DNA of 64,000 nt from Paenarthrobacter sp. AR 02 (lineage in GTDB: Bacteria > Actinomycetota > Actinomycetes > Actinomycetales > Micrococcaceae). Where the stretch lies: positions 124,001 to 188,000 of the forward strand of contig NZ_JAJUKH010000004.1 of assembly GCF_021538675.1 (NCBI RefSeq), read 5' to 3'. The position numbers were made by a program, and so were the translations under genes. Below are positions 33,703-43,800 of this stretch, one piece after another. Under the pieces are notes generated by a model, which worked only from the letters and a program-made list of their open reading frames with translations, searched no databases and was not told the origin of the DNA. Position 1 is the stretch's first letter. Each line of letters starts with the position of its first letter.

Positions 33703-35042
33703 ACGGTTGCTCCAGTTGTCTCCGGCAGGCTGGCCGCCACGGGAGCCGGTGCGCCAAATTGCTGGAATGCGATGCTGCGCTCGATTGGGTAGACCTCGCG
33801 ACCGGTGATTTCGCGCAGAATGCAGGAGTTGCGGTAGGCGGCCATGCCCAGGTCCGGGGTGACGAAACCGTGCGTGTGGAGCTCGGCGTTCTGGACAAAG
33901 ATTTCGCCGGGTTCGACGCCGGTTCCGTAGTTGCGCTCGACGTCGAAACGGCCTTTGGAGTCGCGGCGGATTCGTTCCTGGATCCCTGCCAGGAAGGCGG
34001 GTTCCTTGTAGCTGTAGCCGGTGGCGAGCACTACGGCTTCAGACTCCAGGGTGTAGTCCCGCCCGTGTTCTTCATGGTGAAGCTGGAGTGTGTGGGTGCC
34101 GGTGGAGCCGTCCCACTCGGCTGCAGTCAACGACGAGTGCGTGTGCAGCTGGGTGTCCACCATGCCGGAGAGACTCTTGGTGTAGAGGAGATCGTAGATG
34201 TCGTCAATCAGGTCCGAGTTGATGCCCTTGTACAGGTTCTTCTGGTTCTTGATCAGGTGGTCGCGCTGCTCGCCGGGGAGCGAATGGAAGTAGTCCACGT
34301 ACTCCGGCGAGGTCATCTCCAGCGTGAGTTTGGTGTATTCGAGCGGGAAGAAGCGGCCGGAACGGGTTACCCAGTTGAGCTGGTAGCCGTAGACATCAAT
34401 TTCCTGAAGGAGTTCGTAGTACAGCTCGGCCGCACTCTGGCCGCTGCCCACGATGGTGATGCTGCGCTTGGACTGCAACTCACTCTTCCTCGACAGGTAG
34501 TCGGCGTTGTGGAGGACCAGTCCCCCGGCGTCCACTATTCCTGCACAGGCGTCCGGGACATAGGGCGATGTGCCTGTGCCAAGGACCAGTTTCCGGGCGC
34601 GAAGCACCTCAACGCCCTGGGGACCCTGAACGGAAAGGTGGTACACGCCGTCGTCGTAGCTCACATCAAGCACATCTGTGCTAAAACGAACAGACTCCAG
34701 CTGGCCCGCCACCCACTGGCAGTACTGGTTGTACTCCGCGCGCAGGGGGTAGAAGTTCTCGCGGATATAGAAGCGGTACAAGCGTCCGGTCTGCTTCAGG
34801 AAATTCAGGAAAGAGAAAGGCGACGTCGGATCGGCGAGGGTCACGAGGTCCGCCATGAAGGGAACCTGCAGGTGTGCCGGCTCCAGCATCATGCCCGGGT
34901 GCCAGTCGAAGGAATCGCGGCGGTCCAGGAACACGCAATCGAGATCCGCCACCGGCTCGCTAAGTGCCGCCAGGCCCAGGTTGAAGGGCCCGACGCCGAT
35001 ACCTGCGACGTCGTAAATCCTGCCGTTGTTTGGGGTGCTCAT
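33699..35042 (-). CDS. desB: L-lysine/diamine N-monooxygenase (DesB-like)
   Basis: A 447-residue flavin N-hydroxylating monooxygenase of the IucD/SidA/DesB family. The FAD motif is GIGVGPFNLGLAAL, the NADPH motif IVGSGQSAAELYYELL and the terminal motif VLATGYSYKEP. It should hydroxylate cadaverine (or lysine) using NADPH and oxygen. In the operon it follows the decarboxylase gene with a 4-bp overlap. Confidence 0.9.
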   Translation of the reverse strand: MSTPNNGRIYDVAGIGVGPFNLGLAALSEPVADLDCVFLDRRDSFDWHPGMMLEPAHLQVPFMADLVTLADPTSPFSFLNFLKQTGRLYRFYIRENFYPLRAEYNQYCQWVAGQLESVRFSTDVLDVSYDDGVYHLSVQGPQGVEVLRARKLVLGTGTSPYVPDACAGIVDAGGLVLHNADYLSRKSELQSKRSITIVGSGQSAAELYYELLQEIDVYGYQLNWVTRSGRFFPLEYTKLTLEMTSPEYVDYFHSLPGEQRDHLIKNQKNLYKGINSDLIDDIYDLLYTKSLSGMVDTQLHTHSSLTAAEWDGSTGTHTLQLHHEEHGRDYTLESEAVVLATGYSYKEPAFLAGIQERIRRDSKGRFDVERNYGTGVEPGEIFVQNAELHTHGFVTPDLGMAAYRNSCILREITGREVYPIERSIAFQQFGAPAPVAASLPETTGATV

Positions 35043-36601
35043 GCGGCGGCCTCCGTGGTGTTTGCGAGGAGACTGGCGCCCGTCCTGCGAATGAGTTCGA
35101 TGATTTCCTGGATGTCCTGCAGGGAGGCCTCAGCGTTGAGGAGGGTGAACTTGAGGTAGTGGCGGCCAGCCACCTTGGTGCCCGCCACCACAGCGTCACC
35201 CGAGGCGAAAATCGCTGCGCGGATCGCGGGATTGATGGCATCGGCCGCGTCTTCATAGATGACCAGACCGTTAACCACCGGGCGGTAACGGAACACCAGG
35301 GTGCTCAACTGTGGTGGAGCAGCGAGCTCGAAATCGCCGTCGTCGGCCAGCAACGTACCTACCCGGGCGGTGAGGTCGATCGCTTCATCGAAAAGCGCTC
35401 CGATGGCGTCGGCACCCATGATCCGCAAGGTCAGCCAGAGCTTGAGGGCGTCGAAGCGTCGCGTGGTCTGGATGCTCTTGTCCACTTGGTTGGGGATCTC
35501 GGCCTTGGCGGCGCTCTCAGGATTGAGGTAGTCCGCGTAGTAGGTGACGTGTCCCAGCATGGAGCCGTTGCGGACCAGCACAGCGCTGGAGCTGACCGGC
35601 TGGAAGAACGTCTTGTGGAAGTCCACCGTGACGGAGTCGGCCAGGTGGATCCCGTCCAGGAGGTGCCGGTGGCGACCCGAAACAATGAGCCCTCCCCCGT
35701 AGGCGGCGTCAACGTGCAGCCACGAATCGTAAGCGCGCACCAGTGCGGCGAGCTCGGTAAGCGGGTCAACCGAACCGAAGTCCGTGGTCCCGGCGGTGGC
35801 CACAACCGCCATCGGCACCAGCCCGGCGTCGTGCGCTTCAGCCAAAGCAGCCGCAAGGGCGGTGGGGTCCATGCGGTGGTCTTCGGCAGTGGGAATGGCA
35901 ACAACGGCGTCGAAGCCCAGGCCCAGCATGGACGCGGACTTCTGGATGCTGAAGTGGCTGTCGGCAGAGGTGAAAATCCGGAGACGGTCAAGCAAGTGCG
36001 GCAGACGGGCGTCAGGGTTACCGACACGCAGGGCGGCCACCGCGTGGTTGCGCGCCATCAGAAGGGCCTGGAAGTTGGACTGGCTGCCACCCGAGGTGAA
36101 CACGCCATCGGCGTCGGCGGTGAAGCCGATGCGCTCAGCGGTCCAGTCGATCAGGCGGCGCTCGATCATGGTGGCACCCGCACTCTGGTCCCAGGTGTCC
36201 ATGGAGGAGTTCACTGCCGAGAGAACAGCCTCACCAACCAGCGCCGGGATGACGACCGGGCAGTTAAGGTGGGCCGCATAGCGGGCGTCGTGGAAGTAGA
36301 TGGCGTCCTTGAGGTACAGCTCGTCGAGTTCCTCAAGGGCCGCTGCCGTATCAGGCAGTGGGCGTTCGAGGTCGACGGCGCCAACCTTCGCTTTCAGCTC
36401 AGCATGCCCGACGCCGGTGAACGGCTTGGCGGTCCGCTGCACTTTGGTGGAGACAGCGTTGACTCCTTGCAGAACCTGCGCGACGTAACTGGGCGAATTT
36501 CTTGCGTTGAACAGCTGGTTGGTGGCGGCGAGGGCCAGTTCCACTTTGGAGCCAAAATCCTGCTCCTGAGCGATCCGCTCTTCGACACTTGGTGACGTCA
36601 C
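35039..36601 (-). CDS. desA: PLP-dependent lysine/diamino-acid decarboxylase (DesA-like)
   Basis: A 520-residue group II PLP decarboxylase. PLP contacts are GVFTSGGSQSNFQALL and WLHVDAAYGGGLI. The Schiff-base lysine is in VDFHKTFFQPV. In desABCD operons this enzyme makes cadaverine from lysine; related enzymes use diaminobutyrate. I start it at GTG 36601, which has AAGGAAG five to six bases upstream. The in-frame ATGs at 36622 and 36640 lack such a site. It is the first gene behind the iron-box region. Confidence 0.87.
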   Translation of the reverse strand: MTSPSVEERIAQEQDFGSKVELALAATNQLFNARNSPSYVAQVLQGVNAVSTKVQRTAKPFTGVGHAELKAKVGAVDLERPLPDTAAALEELDELYLKDAIYFHDARYAAHLNCPVVIPALVGEAVLSAVNSSMDTWDQSAGATMIERRLIDWTAERIGFTADADGVFTSGGSQSNFQALLMARNHAVAALRVGNPDARLPHLLDRLRIFTSADSHFSIQKSASMLGLGFDAVVAIPTAEDHRMDPTALAAALAEAHDAGLVPMAVVATAGTTDFGSVDPLTELAALVRAYDSWLHVDAAYGGGLIVSGRHRHLLDGIHLADSVTVDFHKTFFQPVSSSAVLVRNGSMLGHVTYYADYLNPESAAKAEIPNQVDKSIQTTRRFDALKLWLTLRIMGADAIGALFDEAIDLTARVGTLLADDGDFELAAPPQLSTLVFRYRPVVNGLVIYEDAADAINPAIRAAIFASGDAVVAGTKVAGRHYLKFTLLNAEASLQDIQEIIELIRRTGASLLANTTEAAA

Positions 36602-36631
36602 GTCAGCTTCCTTCCATTGCATTGGGGCGCT

Positions 36632-36668
36632 TGTTAGCAAGGCAAGCCTTACTTAGGTAAGCCTTTCC
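36632..36668 (-). promoter_or_regulatory. Tandem DtxR/IdeR-type iron-box-like repeats
   Basis: GGCAAGCCTT (36641-36650) and GGTAAGCCTT (36656-36665) are direct repeats 15 bp apart, each inside a partly palindromic AAGGC/TTAGG context. Both resemble half or imperfect versions of the actinobacterial iron box TTAGGTTAGGCTAACCTAA (about 10-11 of 19 positions by my alignment). Their place 30-60 bp before desA suggests iron repression by a DtxR-family protein. Confidence 0.68.
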
Positions 36669-36877
36669 GTCAAACTTTTGTGACCTATTTCGCTTGGAAG
36701 GCGGTTTCTTGCGGTTTTTTGCCGTGCGGGTACGTCATTGACTTTGTTTGGCACCGGCCGAAGTGCACAATGTTGGCCGATTTTGTTGACGTGGAAGCGC
36801 GGAGGGATCACCATCCTGAGTGCGACCAGACGGGGTAGAGTGCAGAGAACATCAACGGCCACGGGCTGGGGGATCCC

Positions 36878-37243
36878 ATGAAGGACCACGTTCACGAGCG
36901 CATCGGCTTCCGCGAGATTGACGAGAACGGCAAGGCCGTCACGGCGATCAGCCCGCACGCACCCGAGCCTGTTGACCCGGAGAGGTCCCGCCCATCCATC
37001 AATCCATTCGTCGTTGCGCTGTGGGTTTTGAATGTAGGCCTGGCGTGGTTCGGAGCGTGGGCGTTGACCACGGCCACCTCAGCGATCATCAGCCCGACAC
37101 CCAGCCAGGAGCCCGAGTCCGCCCAACTGAACTTCCTGATGCTGTCCAACGCGCCGTATGCGCTGCTGGCTGCGGTCCTGCTCACTGCCGCCCTCCTGTT
37201 CTGGCACGCGGCGCAGTGGCAAAAGAAACGGCCGACCAGGTAA
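36878..37243 (+). CDS. Small membrane protein of unknown function
   Basis: A 121-residue protein with a hydrophilic, acidic N-terminus (HERIGFREIDENGKAVTAIS) and two hydrophobic segments (FVVALWVLNVGLAWFGAWAL and NAPYALLAAVLLTAALLFW). The C-terminus is basic (QWQKKRPTR). No family recognised. GGGGGAT precedes ATG 36878. It is divergent from the siderophore operon with about 275 bp between starts, so a shared function is not implied. Confidence 0.6.
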   Translation: MKDHVHERIGFREIDENGKAVTAISPHAPEPVDPERSRPSINPFVVALWVLNVGLAWFGAWALTTATSAIISPTPSQEPESAQLNFLMLSNAPYALLAAVLLTAALLFWHAAQWQKKRPTR

Positions 37244-37261
37244 CAACTACCTGATCGGCCG
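37229..37261. terminator. Hairpin overlapping a stop codon, between convergent genes
   Basis: CGGCCGACCAGGTA (37229-37242) pairs with TACCTGATCGGCCG (37248-37261) with one G-U position and a 5-base loop. The upstream gene's TAA begins inside the stem. There is no U run, so termination is likely but not certain. Confidence 0.6.
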
Positions 37262-37284
37262 CCCCCCCCAATAAATGGGGCCAA

Positions 37285-37713
37285 CTACACCACTGTGGCG
37301 CCCAAAACACACTTGATCGCGGCGGCAGGCTTGGTCACTTCGCTGCTGGTAACCCAGTCGAGGGCCTTGCCTGGCTGCGCGTCCTTGAAGGTCTGCTCGC
37401 CGCGGGCCAGAACCGCCGAGGTGGACGGATCCACCCAGCTAACGGTGATCTTCACCGCGCCCTTGGTTCCCTCGGGAGGTGTGACGGTCCCTTTGGCTGT
37501 CACCTTTCCCGGCGCGGTATCGCAGGACGTCATCGTGGTGGCCTCGATAATCCCGACGCCCGGGTTGGCAGGTTTCGCCTCACCTGTGGTGGCGGCTTGG
37601 GTTGTGGTTGACGACGGCGATGTGCCCGCTTCGTTGCTCGGGGACGACGAGCAACCAGCGAGTGCGGCCGCCGAAACCAGCAAACCCGCAATGCATGCGA
37701 CTGTCTTCTTCAT
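37285..37713 (-). CDS. Lipoprotein of unknown function
   Basis: A 142-residue exported protein. The signal peptide KKTVACIAGLLVSAAALAGC ends in the lipobox LAGC. A Ser/Thr-rich linker (about residues 22-45) and a small beta-rich domain (GVGIIEATTMTSCDTAPGKV, then VKITVSWVDPSTSAVLA) follow. The last part resembles an immunoglobulin-like sandwich. It is downstream of the giant surface-protein gene, separated by a terminator, so it may belong to the same region without sharing a transcript. Confidence 0.7.
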   Translation of the reverse strand: MKKTVACIAGLLVSAAALAGCSSSPSNEAGTSPSSTTTQAATTGEAKPANPGVGIIEATTMTSCDTAPGKVTAKGTVTPPEGTKGAVKITVSWVDPSTSAVLARGEQTFKDAQPGKALDWVTSSEVTKPAAAIKCVLGATVV

Positions 37714-37756
37714 GGTCTGGCTTCCTGGTTCTTCTGGGTTTTATTCGTTCATGAAA

Positions 37757-37800
37757 TGCGCGGCAACCGGGGTTGGGGCCCCGATTGCCGCGCACTTTTT
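37757..37800. terminator. Strong hairpin after the giant surface-protein gene
   Basis: TGCGCGGCAA (37757-37766) plus CGGGG pairs with CCCCG plus TTGCCGCGCA (ending 37793), followed by CTTTTT on the plus strand and TTT on the minus strand. It lies four bases past the surface-protein stop codon and should end that transcript. Confidence 0.78.
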
Positions 37801-37803
37801 GTC

Positions 37804-40800
37804 CTATGCCTCGGAACGCCTGCGGCGTCCAACAAGGAACAGGAACAGCCCCGCGCCAACAACCAGGAGGCTAATGGGCAACACGGTGAGGACAACTCCC
37901 GTGCTGGCCAGCGAACCTCCGGGTTGGCTCGGAACCACCGGCGGGAAGGTCACAACAACACTTGCAGGTGGTGTGGCGACAGGGGGTCCCACCGGGGGCC
38001 TACCCGATGCGGTTGCCGTGTTGGCAACTTCACCGGCGTTGATGTCGGCCTGGGTGATCGCGTACGTCGCCGTAGCTGTCACCGTTTCCCCGGGAAGCAG
38101 TGTTCCTGCCACCCCTGGCCAGGCGTAGGTCAATGCCGAGAGGCCCACCATGGGATCGTTGACAGCGACGCCGGTCAACGGCACATTCCCGGTGTTCTTG
38201 ATCGTGAACTTGTAGATGATCACGTCTCCAACGTGTGTGGGGTCCCCCACCCCTGAAGCGTCGGCCGTCTTGGAGAACTCCAAGCCCGAGTTTGGCGTTA
38301 GCGGTGTGTCCGTCTCTCCCGGAGGAGGAGTAACGGGCGTTCCCGTTGGAGGCGTACCGGTGGTGGTGGCGCTGTTGGCAACATGACCAGCGTTGATGTC
38401 CGCCTGGGTAATTGCATACGTCGCCGTAGCCGTCACCGTCTGGCCCGGCAGCAACTCGCCCGGAGTACCAGGCCATGTGTACGTCAGAGCCGAGAGACCA
38501 GCCAACGGATCCGTGATGGATACCTTGGTGAGCTTCACGTTGCCGGTGTTCTTGGCCGTGAAGTTGTAGGTGATCCGATCCCCAACCTTTGACGGCGACT
38601 GAACCGCCGAAGCGTCTGCCGTCTTTGTGAAGGTCATCGCCGGAGCCGGGGTCAACGGGGTGTCCGTCTCGCCCGGAGGAGGCGTCACAGGGGGTCCGAC
38701 CGGCGGAGTACCGGTGGTCGTGGCGCTGTTCGCGACATGCCCAGCGTCGATATCAGCCTGGGTGATGGCATACGTTGCCGTAGCCGTCACGGTCTCTCCG
38801 GGAAGCAGTGTTCCTGCAACGCCGGGCCAGGTGTAGGTCAGTGCCGAGAGGCCAGCCAGCGGATCCGTGATGGATACGTTGGTCAGGGTCACGTTGCCGG
38901 TGTTCTTCGCCGTGAAGTTGTAGGTGATCTTGTCGCCTGCAACAGTCGGGTTCTGAACAGCCGAGCTGTCCGCCGACTTAGTGAACTCCATGGCCGGAGC
39001 CGGGGTCAGCGGGGTGTCCGTTGTTCCCGGAGGAGGCGTTACCGGCGGACCGGTGGGCGGAGTACCTGTTGTGGTGGCAGCGTTCGCCACGTGGCCGGCG
39101 TCGATATCAGCCAGCGTGATGCTGTACGTCGCCGTCGCCGTCACCGACTGGCCCGGAAGCAACTCGCCAGGAGTGCCCGGCCAGGTGTACGCCAGGGCAG
39201 ACAACCCCGACATCGGATCCGTGATGGAGACGTTCTTCAGCGTGACGTTGCCGGTATTCTTCGCGGAGAAGGCATACGAGATGACGTCGCCAACCTTGGA
39301 AGGATGCTGGACGGCTGAGGCATCAGCAGTCTTGCTGAACTCCATGGCCGGCTTCGGGGTCAACGGGGTGTCCGTGGTTCCCGGAGGAGGCGTCACCGGC
39401 GGACCGGTGGGCGGAGTGCCGGTGGTGGTCGCCGCATTGGCGACGTGACCGGCGTCGATATCAGCCTGCGTGATCGCGTACGTTGCCGTGGCCGTCACCG
39501 TCTGGCCTGGCTGCAACTCGCCCGGAGTACCGGGCCAGGTGTAGTCCAGCGCCGAAAGACCAGCCAGCGGATCCGTGATGGAGACGTTGGTGAGCTTCAC
39601 GTTGCCGGAGTTCTTGGCCGTGAACGTGTAGGTGATTTTGTCGCCTGCGACAGACGGGTCCTGAACGGCTGAGGCATCTGCCATCTTGGTGAACTGCATC
39701 GCCGGAGCCGGGGTCAACGGGGTGTCCGTGGTTCCCGGAGGAGGCGTGACAGGCGGACCAACCGGCGGAGTGCCTGTAGTGGTCGCAGCGTTAACCACGT
39801 GGCCTGCGTTGATGTCAGCTTGGGTAATCGCGTAGGTTGCCGTAGCCGTCACCGTTTGGCCTGGCTGCAACTCGCCCGGAGTACCCGGCCAGCTGTACGT
39901 CAGGGCCGAGAGACCAGCCAGCGGATCCGTGATGGAAACGTTGGTGAGCTTCACATTGCCCGTGTTCTTGGCCGTGAAGTTGTAGGTGATGGTATCGCCA
40001 ACAACTGCAGGGTTCTGAACGGCGGAGGCATCCGAGCTCTTGGTGAACTGCATCGCCGGAGCCGGGGTCAGCGGAGTATCCGTCGTTCCCGGCGGAGGCG
40101 TCACGGGCGGTCCAACCGGCGGAGTACCGGTGGTCGTAGCGCTGTTCGCAACATGGCCGGCTTCAATATCGGCCTGCGTGATGGCATACGTTGCCGTAGC
40201 CGTCACGGTCTGACCGGGCAGGAGTGTTCCTGCCGCTCCAGGCCAGGTGTACGTCAGAGCCGAGAGACCAGCCAGCGGGTCGGTGACCGACACGTTAGTC
40301 AGCGTGACGTTTCCCGTGTTCTTGGCCGTGAAGGTATAGACGATGCGATCGCCTACAACCGACGGGTTCTGAATACCGGAAGCGTCTGCTGTCTTGGTGA
40401 ATGCCATGGCCGGAGCCGGGGTCAACGGGGTATCCGTGGTTCCCGGAGGAGGCGTGACAGGCGTCCCCGTGGGAGGCGTACCGGTGGTCGTGGCGCTGTT
40501 CGCAATATGTCCGGCGTCGATATCAGCCTGCGTAATCGCGTACGTCGCCGTAGCCGTCACCGTCTGACCGGGCAGCAACTCGCCCGGGGTACCGGGCCAG
40601 GTGTAGGTCAGTGCCGAGAGGCCAGCCAGCGGATCCGTGATGGAAACGTTGGTGAGCTTCACATTGCCGGAGTTCTTCGAAGTGAAGGTGTACGTAATGA
40701 CGTCACCAACCTTGGAAGGATCCTGGACAGCCGAAGCATCGGCAGTCTTGCTGAACTCCATGGCCGGAGCCGGGGTCAACGGAGTATCCGTGGTTCCCGG

Positions 40801-43800
40801 CGGAGGCGTCACTGCGGGCCCCGTGGGCGGGGTTCCCGTGGTGGTCGCCGCGTTGGCAACGTGTCCGGCGTCGATGTCAGCCTGCGTGATGCTGTACGTT
40901 GCCGTAGCCGTCACCGTCTGACCGGGCAGCAACTCGCCGGGGGTACCCGGCCAGGTGTAGGTCAATGCCGAGAGGCCCGGAAGCGGGTCGTTGATGACGA
41001 CACCGGTGAGCTTCACATTGCCGGAGTTCTTCGAGGTGAAGGTGTACGTAATGACGTCACCAACCTTGGAAGGATCCTGGACAGCCGAGGCATCAGCGGT
41101 CTTGCTGAACTCCATGGCCGGAGCCGGGGTCAACGGAGTATCCGTGCCAGCCGGAGGAGGCGTCACTGCGGGCCCTGTGGGCGGGGTTCCCGTGGTGGTT
41201 GCGGTGTTGGCAACATGGCCTGCATCGATGTCAGCCTGCGTGATCGCGTACGTTGCCGCAGCGCTGACCGTCTGGCCCGGAAGCAACTCGCCGGGCGTGC
41301 CCGGCCAGCTGTAGGTCAATGCCGAAAGGCCCGGAAGCGGGTCATTGATGACCACACCGGTGAGCTTCACATTGCCCGTGTTCTTCGAGGTGAACGTGTA
41401 GGTGATCTGGTCACCCACAACAGACGGATCCTGGATGGCTGAAGCGTCAGCAGTCTTGCTGAACTCCATGGCCGGAGCCGGGGTCAACGGAGTATCCGTG
41501 GTTCCCGGAGGAGGCGTGACAGGCGGACCAACCGGCGGAGTGCCTGTGGTGGTCGCGCCATTGGCGACGTGACCGGCGTCGATATCAGCCTGTGTCACTG
41601 CGTACGTTGCCGTAGCCGTCACAGTCTCGCCGGGCAGCAGCTCCCCTGGAGTTCCGGGCCAGCTGTACGTCAGTGCAGACAGGCCAGCCAGTGGATCATC
41701 AATCACCACACCGGTGAGCTTGACGTTGCCTATGTTCTTGGACGTAAACGTGTAGGTGATCTGGTCACCCACAACCGACGGCGACTGGATAGCCGAAGCA
41801 TCAGCGGACTTAGTGAACTTCATCGCCGGAGCCGGAATCAACGGGGTATCCGTCGTTCCCGGAGGAGGCGTCACCGGAGGGCCAGTGGGAGGCGTTCCGG
41901 TTGTCGTAGCACTGTTGGCCACGTGACCTGCGTCGATATCAGCCTGTGTAACCGCGTATGTTGCCGTAGCCGTCACCGTCTGGCCCGGAAGCAGTTCGCC
42001 CGCAGCACCCGGCCAGGTGTAGGTCAATGCCGAGAGGCCCGGAAGCGGGTCGTTGATGACCACACCGGTGAGCTTCACATTGCCCGTGTTCTTCGAGGTG
42101 AAGGTGTACGTAATGACGTCACCAACCTGCGAAGGATCCTGGATTGCCGAAGCGTCGGCGGACTTGGTGAACGTCAAGGCAGGGCCAGGAGTCAACGGAG
42201 TGTCCGTACCGGCCGGAGGCGGGGTTACCGCGGGACCGGTGGGCGGAGTACCAGTGGTGGTAGCAACGTTTGCTACGTGACCGGCGTCGATATCAGCCTG
42301 CGTGATGGCGTACGTTGCCGTAGCCGTCACCGATTGGCCCGGAAGCAGTTCGCCCGCAGCACCTGGCCAGGTGTAGGTCAATGCCGACAGACCCGCCAAG
42401 GGATCGTTGATGACCACACCGGTGAGCTTCACGTTACCCGTGTTCTTCGAGGTGAAGGTGTAAGTGATCTTGTCACCTACAACCGACGGCGACTGGATAG
42501 CCGAAGCATCAGCAGACTTGGTCAACTCCATGGCCGGACCGGCCGTCAACGGAGTGTCCGTACCAGCCGGGGGCGGGGTTACCGCGGGACCGGTGGGCGG
42601 AGTACCAGTGGTCGTAGAAACGTTCGCTACGTGACCGGCGTCGATATCAGCCTGTGTGATGGCATACGTTGCCGTAGCCGTCACCGACTGGCCCGGAAGC
42701 AGTTCGCCCGCAGCACCCGGCCAGGTGTAGGTCAAAGCCGACAGACCCGCCAGCGGGTCATCAATGACGACGCCGGTGAGCTTCACGTTGCCCGTGTTCG
42801 TGGACGTGAACGTGTAGGTGACCTTGTCACCCACAACAGACGGGTTCTGGATTGCGGACGCGTCAGCGGACTTGCTGAACTTCATGGCCGGAGCCGGGGT
42901 CAACGGGGTATCCGTGGTTCCCGGAGGAGGCGTTACGGACGGTCCTGATGGCGGTGTGCCGGTTGTGGTTGCCGCATTGGCGACGTGACCGGCGTCGATG
43001 TCAGCCTGGGTGATGGCGTACGTTGCCGTAGCGGTCACGGTTTGGCCGGGAAGCAGCTCGCCCGGGGTTCCGGGCCAGGTGTAAACCAGCGGCGAAAGCC
43101 CAACCAAGGGGTCGTTGATGGACACGTTGGTCAACGGGACATTGCCGCTGTTCTTCGAGGTGAAGGTGTAGGTGATCACGTCGCCAACAACAGACGGATC
43201 CTGGATAGCCGAAGCATCAGCGGACTTGCTGAACTGCATGGCCGGAGTCGACGTCAGCGGCGTATCGGTGGTTCCAGGAGGAGGAGTCACCGGAGGGCCA
43301 GTGGGCGGCGTGCCCGTGGTCGTTGCAGAGTTTGCGACGTGGCCGGCCGTAATGTCGGCCTGCGTGATGGCGTACGTTGCCGTGGCCGTTACGGTCTGGC
43401 CGGGAAGCAACTCGCCGGGAGTGCCGGGCCAGGTGTAGGTCAGAGCCGACAGCCCAGCCAACGGATCGTTGATGGAGACGTTGGTCAGCGGAACGTTGCC
43501 GGTGTTCTTCGAGGTGAAGGTGTAGGTGATCTTGTCACCAACAACCGACGGCGACTGGATAGCCGAAGCGTCAGCAGTCTTGCTGAACTCCATGGCCGGA
43601 GCCGGAGTCAGCGGGGTGTCCGTACCAGCCGGGGGCGGGGTTACCGCGGGGCCCGTGGGCGGAGTACCAGTGGTAGTCGCCGTGTTGGCGACATGGCCGG
43701 CATTGATGTCGGCCTGCGTGATGGCGTACGTTGCGGTAGCTGTGACGGTCTGTCCGGGCAGGAGGGTTCCTGCGACACCAGGCCAGGTGTACGTCAAAGC

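Noticed and set aside
33759..35159. 466-codon plus-strand frame opposite desB
   Set aside because: Antisense of an intact monooxygenase with all cofactor motifs.
35030..36595. 521-codon plus-strand frame opposite desA
   Set aside because: Antisense shadow of a clear PLP decarboxylase; composition and lack of motifs do not support a protein.
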